A stretch of DNA of 11,954 nucleotides from Clostridiales bacterium DTU092. GTDB lineage: Bacteria; Bacillota; Clostridia; Caldicoprobacterales; Caldicoprobacteraceae. The notes beneath the pieces are model-generated. The model saw only the letters and a list, made by a program, of their open reading frames with translations, searched no databases and was not told where the DNA came from. Each line of letters opens with the position of its first letter. Position 1 is the stretch's first letter. Location of the stretch: contig LFTM01000126.1 in assembly GCA_001513505.1 (NCBI GenBank), positions 288 to 12,241 on the forward strand, read 5' to 3'. The position numbers and the translations under genes were made by a program. Of the stretch, positions 1-6,353 are shown piece by piece.

Positions 1-14
1 AAATTGTGAGTGAG

Positions 15-46
15 ACTGCATGTCCTTTGTTGGCATGCAGTTTTTT
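15..46 (+). terminator. Intrinsic terminator/attenuator in the thiT leader
   Basis: An 8-bp perfect stem, ACTGCATG (15-22) with CATGCAGT (34-41), has an 11-nt loop and is followed by a T-rich run (41-46 and on). The thiT ribosome binding site begins at 61 and the ATG is at 76, so no promoter fits between the terminator and the gene. Transcription of thiT must read through this hairpin. That arrangement is the usual expression platform of a riboswitch. For thiT the expected ligand is thiamine pyrophosphate (TPP), but the aptamer would lie left of position 1 and cannot be seen. The attenuator reading is well supported; the TPP assignment is inference. Confidence 0.8.
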
Positions 47-75
47 CTTCCCGTCAAAGGAAGGAGAGGTTAACG

Positions 76-618
76 ATGAAAAACACGAATGTAAGAATGT
101 TGGTAGAAGCCGGGGTGATGATAGCTCTTGCACAGGTACTAAGCTATGTAGTAATTTACCAAATGCCCCAGGGCGGATCAGTTACGGCAGGCTCCATGGT
201 TCCAATACTGCTTTTTGCAGTACGATGGGGCACGGCACAGGGCCTACTGGCCGGAGCTGTATATGGTATTCTCCAGTTTATATTAGGTCCGAAATGGAGT
301 TATCACATTATTTCAATTTTGTTTGATTATATCGTTGCTTTTGCCTGTCTCGGACTGGCAGGAATGTTCCGCAACAAAGGAATCATTGGGGTTATGTCCG
401 GCACATTTATCGCAGTACTGGGAAGGTTTATATGCCACGTTATCTCTGGTGCAATAGTTTTCGGCAGCTATGCTCCGGAAGGGCAAAACCCCTGGCTGTA
501 TTCAATACTGTACAACGGGAGCTTTTTGCTTGCTGAGTGCATTATATCCATGGTTATAATGGGAGTCCTTTATAAAGCAAAAGGAATTTTTAACGACAAC
601 CCTACGTATAGTAAATAG
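76..618 (+). CDS. thiT: Energy-coupled thiamine transporter ThiT (ECF S component)
   Basis: Encodes a 180-aa, very hydrophobic protein with about six membrane segments, the size and layout of the ThiT/YuaJ S component. This component binds thiamine outside the membrane and works with the shared ECF module (EcfA, EcfA', EcfT), which is not in the window. Visible family features are the RFICHVISG stretch (residues 117-125, with His121), Trp140, and the Tyr-Asn pair at 146-147 in a region that lines the thiamine pocket in the family. The start is the ATG at 76, preceded by AAGGAGAGG (61-69). An upstream in-frame ATG at 10 would put coding sequence through the terminator hairpin and has no ribosome binding site. 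Control is probably by transcription attenuation in the leader. The gene is convergent with the DUF5317 gene, 36 bp away, and I found no convincing terminator between them. Confidence 0.9.
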   Translation: MKNTNVRMLVEAGVMIALAQVLSYVVIYQMPQGGSVTAGSMVPILLFAVRWGTAQGLLAGAVYGILQFILGPKWSYHIISILFDYIVAFACLGLAGMFRNKGIIGVMSGTFIAVLGRFICHVISGAIVFGSYAPEGQNPWLYSILYNGSFLLAECIISMVIMGVLYKAKGIFNDNPTYSK

Positions 619-654
619 AATTGTGGTAAAGCCGAAAATTCATACTGTAATTGT

Positions 655-1215
655 TCAAGAGCTTTGTTTTTTAGTCGGCTGCATGTTAATAATGAGATAG
701 ATTATTACCCCTGCGGCAATGATAACATCACCTATGCTGAATACGTTAGAGAATGGAAGCCATTCCGGAAGATGGAAAATATCGCATAACCAGGGAAGCT
801 TTGTGCCATCAGCAATAGCAATGGAATTGTTAAAACCCTGGGCTACCGATTCAGCGTATTTTTCCATGGAGGTGCTCTCCAGGTTGCTGACGTATGTAGG
901 CATATAGCCTCCGTTCAAAGTAATTGCCAGGGTATTTGAAAATATACCGGTTCCTATTACAGGGATTCCGGTTATTTTTCTGTTAAACAGTATAAACAGT
1001 AACAATAGTATGTATGAAAGAATATGAAGGCCTGCTGAAATAATACGTGGAATTGTGTTAAAGAACGGTATCCCGGAAAACAGGAGTAATTGGATTATCA
1101 GGCCGCCTATAGCCAGCTCGTGTTTTTTAAGCGGATGCATGGTAAGGCATTTTAAACGGCCTCCCCTTGTATAGCCGATCAGAATACCAATTGCAACGGC
1201 ATAAAGGATAAACAT
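655..1215 (-). CDS. DUF5317 family membrane protein
   Basis: Encodes 186 aa with about four to five hydrophobic segments: roughly residues 1-15, 35-52, 58-78, 85-100 and 160-178. The GTGIFSNTLAITLNGGYMP stretch (88-106) and the NVFSIGDV motif (157-164) match what I recall of DUF5317, a family of unknown function in Firmicutes often beside HD or HD-GYP genes. The ATG (1215-1213) directly follows the TAA of the HD-GYP gene with no base between them. Its ribosome binding site GGAGGAG lies inside the last codons of that gene, so translation of the two is very likely coupled. This suggests a membrane partner or accessory of the phosphodiesterase, but the molecular role is unknown. The family call is from memory of the motifs. 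Confidence 0.8.
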   Translation of the reverse strand: MFILYAVAIGILIGYTRGGRLKCLTMHPLKKHELAIGGLIIQLLLFSGIPFFNTIPRIISAGLHILSYILLLLFILFNRKITGIPVIGTGIFSNTLAITLNGGYMPTYVSNLESTSMEKYAESVAQGFNNSIAIADGTKLPWLCDIFHLPEWLPFSNVFSIGDVIIAAGVIIYLIINMQPTKKQSS

Positions 1216-2484
1216 TTACTCCTCCTCATAGTCATAATCCCGTTTTAGTACCTCAATAAAAGCCTGAACCACTTTGGGATCAAATTGGGTGCCGGCACAG
1301 CGTCTTAACTCTTCAACAGCCTGGGATTGAGTTAATGCCTTGCGGTAGGGCCGATCTGATGTCATAGCATCATAGCTGTCGGCAACTGCCAGTATTTTTG
1401 CTCCGAGAGGTATGGAATTGCCTGAAATCCTATGTGGATATCCCATACCGTCTATGCGTTCATGGTGGTACAGCACATAGATAGCTCCTGTTTTATACGG
1501 TTTAAGATTTTTCAACAGACGGTATGCTATCTCAGGATGTTTTTGAATTCTCTCCATTTCATCAGCCGTTAAGCGGCCCCTCTTCATAAGGAGGTTGTCT
1601 TGTATGCCAATTTTGCCCAGATCATGCACTCTGCCCGCTATTTCGACTACGCTTATATAATCGGCTGGAAGTTTCATTTGCTGTGCAATTTTTTTAGCAT
1701 ATTCTGCCACTCTGGTTGAATGAGTAGAAGTGTATTCATCCCGTGCGTCTATGGCCTCCGCCAGGACCTTCAATGTTTCTATAGCTTCATCCCGAAGGCT
1801 GTAATATCGCTTCATGGCCTGGTCGACCATTATCAGTGGAGGAATCATAATCAATAAGGTGTAGGGACGGTGTGTTTCATATATTAAAGAGGCTGCTGTA
1901 CTTATGGAGGCCAGTGTCAGATAATAGCCTACAAGAACTTTGAAGTCACTGAAAAATATATTGTGTAAAGTAGTTTTGGTTGTTAAGGATATAGCGATAC
2001 TTACGAAAAATACATTGAAGAAGTAATAGGAGCAGACACACGCAATAAGAGCCGGCATATCCATGATAAGATCCAGGGCCACGCTTTGCGGAGATAGTTT
2101 CAGCCAGTGAAAAAGACTGCCGCTTATTAACAATGTTAACGAATACTGGCCTGTGTTGAAAAAAGCTTTATAATATGGTTTTCTTGATAAGATTTCAATA
2201 ATCAGCGTAGTAGTTACGGCAATTAATATTGCACCCTTTATATCCAGCAGAATCAACATGCATAAATGTGTAGCAAAGGATAGGGATATTTCAGTGGCAC
2301 TATCGGATTTAGGGATAACTAGCGGTCTGTATTCTGCAGCGGTATTGAGTACCAGCCAGAATAACAGTTCGGGTACTTTCTCGGCTGAAAACCAGGAGTA
2401 TGCATATATTATCAATGGAAGTGTACTTAATGCAATGGTAAATATGTACAAGCTGCTAATTTTGTCAGATATTTTATTAACCAT
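1216..2484 (-). CDS. Membrane-anchored HD-GYP domain phosphodiesterase
   Basis: Encodes 422 aa. Residues 10-220 carry about six hydrophobic segments forming an N-terminal membrane sensor-like region. A short linker leads to an HD-GYP domain at about 235-415. Visible motifs are His255, the HDLGKIGI metal site (287-294), HHE (340-342) followed by DGMGYP (345-350), and ADSYDAM (368-374). HD-GYP proteins hydrolyse cyclic di-GMP to pGpG or GMP with a di- or tri-iron centre, and the key residues here look intact, so it is probably active. What the membrane part senses is unknown. The ATG at 2484 has only a weak upstream AAGGAAAG. A much better AGGAGG lies about 80 nt upstream without a usable start codon, and the reading frame stays open back to it. 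The gene is followed without a gap by the DUF5317 gene. Confidence 0.9.
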   Translation of the reverse strand: MVNKISDKISSLYIFTIALSTLPLIIYAYSWFSAEKVPELLFWLVLNTAAEYRPLVIPKSDSATEISLSFATHLCMLILLDIKGAILIAVTTTLIIEILSRKPYYKAFFNTGQYSLTLLISGSLFHWLKLSPQSVALDLIMDMPALIACVCSYYFFNVFFVSIAISLTTKTTLHNIFFSDFKVLVGYYLTLASISTAASLIYETHRPYTLLIMIPPLIMVDQAMKRYYSLRDEAIETLKVLAEAIDARDEYTSTHSTRVAEYAKKIAQQMKLPADYISVVEIAGRVHDLGKIGIQDNLLMKRGRLTADEMERIQKHPEIAYRLLKNLKPYKTGAIYVLYHHERIDGMGYPHRISGNSIPLGAKILAVADSYDAMTSDRPYRKALTQSQAVEELRRCAGTQFDPKVVQAFIEVLKRDYDYEEE

Positions 2485-2562
2485 AATACTACGCTCTTTC
2501 CTTATTTTTTTGCTTGCTTTGAAATTATCCCTTGCACTATATTCGATAAAATTTCCGTAAAT

Positions 2563-2569
2563 CCTCCTT
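2563..2569 (-). promoter_or_regulatory. Orphan Shine-Dalgarno sequence upstream of the HD-GYP gene
   Basis: The minus strand reads AAGGAGG here, a near-perfect ribosome binding site. No ATG, GTG or TTG follows at 5-13 nt, and the HD-GYP ATG is about 80 nt away. The HD-GYP frame has no stop between this site and its ATG. Possible explanations are a non-standard start codon, a short leader peptide, a lost start codon, or a site that serves RNA structure instead. Confidence 0.4.
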
Positions 2570-2597
2570 AAAACTGCAAAATAAGAATAATAAAATC

Positions 2598-2622
2598 AAA
2601 AAAATAAGCCCTGTCGGGCTTA
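2598..2622 (-). terminator. Intrinsic terminator of the 31-aa peptide gene
   Basis: Read on the minus strand, TAAGCCC pairs with GGGCTTA around a 4-nt GACA loop, and the stem is followed by seven T residues (complement of 2598-2604). It lies 37 nt past the stop codon of the small ORF at 2659-2754 and before the HD-GYP gene, so it separates those two units. The GC-rich stem and T run make this a strong call. Confidence 0.9.
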
Positions 2623-2658
2623 AGGGAGTTTTAGAAATTCAGAATGGTATGTAATCGA

Positions 2659-2754
2659 TTATCCCCATTTCATGCCAGCTATACCTGACAGGACCAGGGA
2701 AATGATGGTAAGAATATACAGTAGTGTGGGGGAAACTTTTTTAAGTTTGAACAT
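2659..2754 (-). CDS. 31-aa single-span membrane peptide
   Basis: An ATG (2754-2752) opens a 31-codon frame ending in TAA. The product starts MFKLKKVSPTLL, continues through a hydrophobic span (about residues 10-28), and ends GMKWG. It has a positively charged N-terminus and one membrane helix. GAGGAGGGA lies 7 nt before the ATG, an inverted repeat (AGGTTA/TAACCT, 2772-2787) sits just upstream, and a strong terminator follows at 2598-2622. Ribosome binding site plus terminator make it a credible independent gene although too short for usual gene callers. I do not recognise a family. It could be a small regulatory membrane peptide or a toxin-like peptide; no antitoxin is visible. Confidence 0.65.
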   Translation of the reverse strand: MFKLKKVSPTLLYILTIISLVLSGIAGMKWG

Positions 2755-2771
2755 AGCTTATCCCTCCTCAC

Positions 2772-2787
2772 AGGTTATTGTTAACCT
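2772..2787. promoter_or_regulatory. Inverted repeat upstream of the 31-aa peptide gene
   Basis: AGGTTA (2772-2777) and TAACCT (2782-2787) are perfect arms around TTGT, placed just upstream of the ribosome binding site of the small gene. The minus-strand word TTAACAATAA within it recurs in the chemoreceptor leader at 4344-4353. It could be an operator or a small leader hairpin. An AT-rich stretch further upstream holds possible -10/-35 boxes (minus-strand TTGATA, 15 nt, TAAAAT), too weak to annotate separately. Confidence 0.4.
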
Positions 2788-2857
2788 TATTTTACCATAT
2801 ATATATGTATATCAATTGTAATATAAGTAGAAAGATTTTTCAACCAGAAAAATTGTC

Positions 2858-4312
2858 TTATTTTGTCGTATCTGTGTTTTTGGCATTATGATTACCAAAC
2901 ATTTCCGTTATAGTATACTCAAACAGGTATTCGTTACTGCTATCGAGCGCCTGGGCTATCTCACTTATTTTAGCAAAAGTATCGATTATATCCCGGGACA
3001 GTTCCAGTGTACGTTCATATATTTGTAATGCTTTTTCTTTTTCCTGATTTTTAATACACTCAATTATGGTTACGGCGTTGCCGTGGAGTTCGGAGTGTTC
3101 CACTCCCACATGATCCCATAATTGATGGATTTCGGGGTGGGATGGAACAACGGAATAGTAAAAATGTCCGAAGCTGCATTTGTGATCATTGGTTTGGATG
3201 GGCAGTATTACCATATCGTCTATCATGGTTTTCAGGTTATCTACCCATAGTTTATGAGCGGCAATAGCCCTGTCCATTGCTGTGATAAAACTGCTGTTGG
3301 GCAGACGCCAGTGACGGGTGCTGGAAAGGCGCCCGGCGTTTTTTGCGGCTTCATCCAGTTTGTTTTCAATACTTCCAAGGGATGCGGATGCATCTTTTAA
3401 GGATCGGCCAACCTGTTCAAGTTCTTCAGATGATCGGTGAAGTGATTCGGCATTTTCATTTAAAACATGAGATGCTGCTGTTATTTCCTGGACAGAGGCG
3501 TTTAGCTGCTGGTTGAATGCTGCAGCTTCTTCAATTTCCTTGTTTACCTTGGAAACCGAGTGTGTATTTTCGTTAAGTCTGTTAGTCACATTAAACAGTT
3601 CTTCATTAATTTCATTCATAAATGAGATGGTTTCCTGGACGCTTTGTGAACTTGATGTTGAGGCATCTTCAATCTCTTGTACCAGTTTTCTTGCGGTAGC
3701 CAGAAGTTCGGCAGTATTTTCAGATAATCTGCGTATTTCCTCTGCAACTACGGCAAAACCCCTTCCTTCTTCACCTGCCCGGGCAGCTTCAATTGCTGCG
3801 TTAAGTGACAGCAGGTTGGTTTTGCGGGCAATTTCATCTATGCCTGCTATTGTTTCACGAATCGGTTCCAGTTTAGCTATTAAGTCTTCGACTGTCTCCT
3901 GCATGTTGCGGGCGGTCAGCATGTTCTGCTCATTTTTTTTCATGACCTGGTTTAATTTTTCCGAGTTATCATTGATGTTTTGTACTATGATATTGGATTG
4001 TTGGGCAATTTCCATAAGTGATGTTGTGGCATGGGTTGATGCATCGGCTACCTCTGTCATGCTGGCTGAAGTTTGCTGAGCCAAGGTAACCAGAGAATGG
4101 GAGATCTCCCTGACTCGCTGGGTTATATGGGTGATAAGTTCAGCAAAATGTGATGCCCTGAGATCAAAGGTGCTGATCTGTGACGAAGCGTCAATTATTC
4201 CTTCTGTGATACGCTGGATTATTTGCCTTGATATACTTAATTCCTCGGGTGACAGAATGTTGGTGTCCAACTTTGTGCTTTCCTTACGAAATTGCTGGAT
4301 AAACTGCTTCAA
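2858..4312 (-). CDS. Soluble methyl-accepting chemoreceptor with C-terminal CZB zinc-binding domain
   Basis: Encodes 484 aa without a transmembrane segment or signal peptide, so it is predicted to be cytoplasmic. Residues about 40-330 form the long helical chemoreceptor signalling region, with the conserved hairpin tip at about 157-195 (DEIARKTNLLSLNAAIEAAR, then GRGFAVVAEEIRRL), which contacts CheA and CheW. Residues about 345-455 match the chemoreceptor zinc-binding (CZB) domain, with the expected zinc ligands His353, Cys379 (KCSFG), His406 and His410 (HSELH). CZB domains are linked to sensing of zinc and of oxidants such as hypochlorite through the metal-bound cysteine. The start is a TTG at 4312-4310, chosen because GGAGGG (4321-4326) precedes it by 8 nt. 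No che genes are nearby. It may signal to the HD-GYP protein or to a distant chemosensory array; that is speculation. Confidence 0.92.
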   Translation of the reverse strand: MKQFIQQFRKESTKLDTNILSPEELSISRQIIQRITEGIIDASSQISTFDLRASHFAELITHITQRVREISHSLVTLAQQTSASMTEVADASTHATTSLMEIAQQSNIIVQNINDNSEKLNQVMKKNEQNMLTARNMQETVEDLIAKLEPIRETIAGIDEIARKTNLLSLNAAIEAARAGEEGRGFAVVAEEIRRLSENTAELLATARKLVQEIEDASTSSSQSVQETISFMNEINEELFNVTNRLNENTHSVSKVNKEIEEAAAFNQQLNASVQEITAASHVLNENAESLHRSSEELEQVGRSLKDASASLGSIENKLDEAAKNAGRLSSTRHWRLPNSSFITAMDRAIAAHKLWVDNLKTMIDDMVILPIQTNDHKCSFGHFYYSVVPSHPEIHQLWDHVGVEHSELHGNAVTIIECIKNQEKEKALQIYERTLELSRDIIDTFAKISEIAQALDSSNEYLFEYTITEMFGNHNAKNTDTTK

Positions 4313-4368
4313 TATTTATTCCCTCCTGTCAGAAAATGATAGCTTATTGTTAATAATGTAGCTCATTC

Positions 4369-4396
4369 TATATATAAGTTGTTACTTTAATGTTAA
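4369..4396 (-). promoter_or_regulatory. Possible promoter of the chemoreceptor gene
   Basis: On the minus strand TTAACA (4396-4391) and TATATA (4374-4369) are separated by 16 nt and lie about 57 nt upstream of the TTG start. Both boxes are fair sigma-A matches, but the region is AT-rich and chance matches are likely. No chemotaxis-type sigma-D box was evident. Confidence 0.35.
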
Positions 4397-4424
4397 AACA
4401 CCAACCTTGAAAAACGCTGTAATG

Positions 4425-4451
4425 AAAAAGGCCAGGGATCACCTGGGCCTT
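4425..4451 (-). terminator. Intrinsic terminator of the 97-aa protein gene, overlapping its stop codon
   Basis: On the minus strand AAGGCC, a bulged C, then AGG pairs with CCT and GGCCTT around a 5-nt loop. A T run follows (complement of 4425-4429). The TAA stop (4452-4450) overlaps the base of the stem, so the gene ends inside its own terminator. Confidence 0.85.
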
Positions 4452-4743
4452 AATCAGAAAAAGGAACTTTATTCTTTTCAGCAAATCTTTTTAACACATC
4501 AATAATCCATTGGAAATCATCTTTTATTACCCCTTTTTGAATTATGTAGGGAGTTTCTTCTCCGTGTACAAGTATTTCTACTCTTTCCACAGGTCTAGAA
4601 AAAAATAATACCTTTTTGGTTCCGGTGGTACGTTGGATTTTAGCTATATTCTTGGCGTTAAAACGCTTCCAATGGTTACCTCCTGTCAGAACCGAAAGCT
4701 CTCCCAGATCCGCATTAAACTCCCTTACGTACTGTGCTGACAT
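4450..4743 (-). CDS. Conserved-looking 97-aa protein of unknown function
   Basis: A compact soluble protein of 97 aa, without signal peptide or membrane segment. Its composition (alternating beta-like stretches KKVLFF, RVEILVHG and TPYIIQKG, ending in a predicted helix FQWIIDVLKRFAEK) resembles a small PH-like fold, but this is a guess from the pattern and I do not recognise a family. The ATG at 4743 (MSAQYV) is preferred because GGGGGA lies about 8 nt upstream. A GTG at 4764 would also be in frame, but its first codons contain that same ribosome binding site. It is a single-gene unit with its own terminator, divergent from ahcY across a 271-bp spacer and upstream of the chemoreceptor. Confidence 0.75.
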   Translation of the reverse strand: MSAQYVREFNADLGELSVLTGGNHWKRFNAKNIAKIQRTTGTKKVLFFSRPVERVEILVHGEETPYIIQKGVIKDDFQWIIDVLKRFAEKNKVPFSD

Positions 4744-4927
4744 ACAACCAATTCCCCCTTTCACGTTTTTACCCCCGTCGAAGTAAAACGCTTAGGAATG
4801 ATTGGTATTAATAATATACAAAACAATTTATAAATATCGTACCACAGCAACGGGAGTGCAAAATAATTATATCACAATTATTGGAAAAAATAAAGGGAAA
4901 GAATGCTGTTAATACTTACAAAAGGAC

Positions 4928-4956
4928 AAGACATTTTTATAGCAATATGCTAAAAT
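4928..4956 (+). promoter_or_regulatory. Probable promoter of the ahcY operon
   Basis: AAGACA (4928-4933), a 17-nt spacer and TAAAAT (4951-4956) fit a sigma-A promoter about 60 nt before the ahcY ATG. A small inverted repeat, TAGCA-ATA-TGCTA (4940-4952), sits in the spacer and touches the -10 box, so a repressor could act here. A second pair, TTAAC/GTTAA (4978-4994), lies further downstream. No SAH or SAM riboswitch fold could be recognised in the leader. Confidence 0.45.
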
Positions 4957-5014
4957 TAAAACTGAATTTGGTATTTGTTAACTTTAAGTGTTAATTAATC
5001 AGGAGGGCGTAATA

Positions 5015-6259
5015 ATGAACAGCAGTACCATTAGGGATATATCTTTAGCTCCACAGGGCAAGGCAAGGATCGACTGGGTAAAAGCTTATATGCCTTTACT
5101 CAGCCGGTTGAAACAAGAGTTTGAGGTAAGCAAACCTCTGTCAGGGAAAAAAATCACAGTATCGGTGCACCTGGAGGCAAAAACTGCTTTTCTTTGTCAG
5201 GTTTTAGCTGCCGCCGGGGCGGAAGTTTCGGTTACCGGAAGCAACCCGCTGTCTACTCAGGATGCGGTAGCTGCAGCCCTTGTGCAGGATGGGCTTATAG
5301 TACATGCCTGGTATGGAGCGTCTGATGAAGAGTATTATGAGCATCTGAACAGGGCTCTGGATATAGGTCCCGATATTATAATTGATGATGGAGGAGATCT
5401 GGTTGCAATATTGCATTCTCAGTTACCGGATCTGTGTCACAGAATAATGGGTGGCTGTGAGGAAACCACCACCGGTGTTATTCGGCTCAGAGCCAGAGAA
5501 AAGGAAGGGAGCTTGCGCTTCCCTATGATTGCCGTTAATGATGCCCGGTGTAAATACCTGTTTGACAACCGGTACGGTACCGGGCAGTCGGTGTGGGATG
5601 GTATTATGCGCACCACAAATCTTATTATCGCCGGGAAAAATGTGGTTGTAGCCGGTTATGGCTGGTGCGGAAGAGGAGTTGCCCTGAAGGCACGGGGCTT
5701 GGGTGCAAATGTTATCATTACCGAGGTTGATCCCATCAAAGCCCTGGAGGCAACAATGGATGGCTTCAGGGTGATGCCCATGCTTCAGGCGGCTGAAGTA
5801 GGGGATATATTTATTACCACCACCGGTTGTACCAAAGTTATAAGGCGGGAGCACTTCGAGAGAATGAAAGACGGTGCACTGTTGGCTAATGCCGGGCATT
5901 TTGATGTGGAGATATGCAAGCCCGATCTTGAAGATTTAGCGGTAGAGAAGCGGGAGTTGAGGCAAAACATTGAAGGTTATGTGATGAGGGATGGAAGGGT
6001 GCTGAATCTTCTGGCTCAGGGGAGGTTGGTAAACCTGGCTTCCGGGGACGGTCATCCTGCGGAGATTATGGACATGAGTTTTGCTCTTCAGGTTCTTTCG
6101 GTTATGTATCTTATAGAAAATCAGGGAAAACTTGAGCCGAGGGTATACAACGTACCTCAGTCTGTTGACTACAGGGTAGCTCAGATGAAACTGGAGGCTC
6201 TGGGTATTGAAATCGATTCACTTACCCCTGAGCAGAAAGAGTACCTGACATCTTACTGA
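5015..6259 (+). CDS. ahcY: Adenosylhomocysteinase (S-adenosylhomocysteine hydrolase)
   Basis: Encodes a 414-aa cytoplasmic enzyme that reversibly splits S-adenosylhomocysteine into homocysteine and adenosine, using a tightly bound NAD. Seen in sequence: IIIDDGGD (121-128), GGCEETTTG (146-154), VNDARCKYLFDN (174-185, with the family's Lys and Asp), the NAD-binding GYGWCGRG (214-221), NAGHFD (292-297), and GDGHPAEIMDMSF (345-356). The short form without the insertion found in longer eukaryotic and proteobacterial enzymes fits bacterial thermophile/archaeal-type members. The ATG at 5015 has AGGAGGG 7 nt upstream; an in-frame GTG at 4988 lacks a site. mtaD follows after 94 bp, so the cell may remove SAH directly or after deamination. 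Some archaeal-type relatives prefer S-inosylhomocysteine, so substrate preference is open. Confidence 0.95.
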   Translation: MNSSTIRDISLAPQGKARIDWVKAYMPLLSRLKQEFEVSKPLSGKKITVSVHLEAKTAFLCQVLAAAGAEVSVTGSNPLSTQDAVAAALVQDGLIVHAWYGASDEEYYEHLNRALDIGPDIIIDDGGDLVAILHSQLPDLCHRIMGGCEETTTGVIRLRAREKEGSLRFPMIAVNDARCKYLFDNRYGTGQSVWDGIMRTTNLIIAGKNVVVAGYGWCGRGVALKARGLGANVIITEVDPIKALEATMDGFRVMPMLQAAEVGDIFITTTGCTKVIRREHFERMKDGALLANAGHFDVEICKPDLEDLAVEKRELRQNIEGYVMRDGRVLNLLAQGRLVNLASGDGHPAEIMDMSFALQVLSVMYLIENQGKLEPRVYNVPQSVDYRVAQMKLEALGIEIDSLTPEQKEYLTSY

Positions 6260-6353
6260 TGCTTGATGTATGATTATTAATTATTGTACCGCGCTGTATG
6301 GATAGTAAATACGATGAGATATAAGTAAATTTGATTAAACAGAGGAGATTGCC

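Noticed and set aside
10..75. Upstream ATG at 10 as the thiT start
   Set aside because: It would code through the terminator hairpin and has no ribosome binding site; the ATG at 76 has a good one.
628..672. Possible terminator between thiT and the DUF5317 gene (AAAGC ... GCTTT and a T run)
   Set aside because: Only 5 bp of stem with a loop of nearly 30 nt; not stable enough.
3513..4079. 188-aa plus-strand ORF opposite the chemoreceptor
   Set aside because: Serine/alanine-rich shadow of the chemoreceptor helices, no ribosome binding site and no family likeness.
4862..4882. AATAATT/AATTATT inverted repeat in the ahcY upstream spacer
   Set aside because: Very AT-rich; a repeat of this kind is expected by chance in this spacer.
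4765..5014. SAH or SAM riboswitch upstream of ahcY
   Set aside because: The leader is AT-rich and no conserved riboswitch core could be recognised by eye; a covariance-model search would be decisive.
5423..5899. 158-aa minus-strand ORF inside ahcY
   Set aside because: Shadow frame of a clearly recognised gene, low-complexity composition, no start signals.
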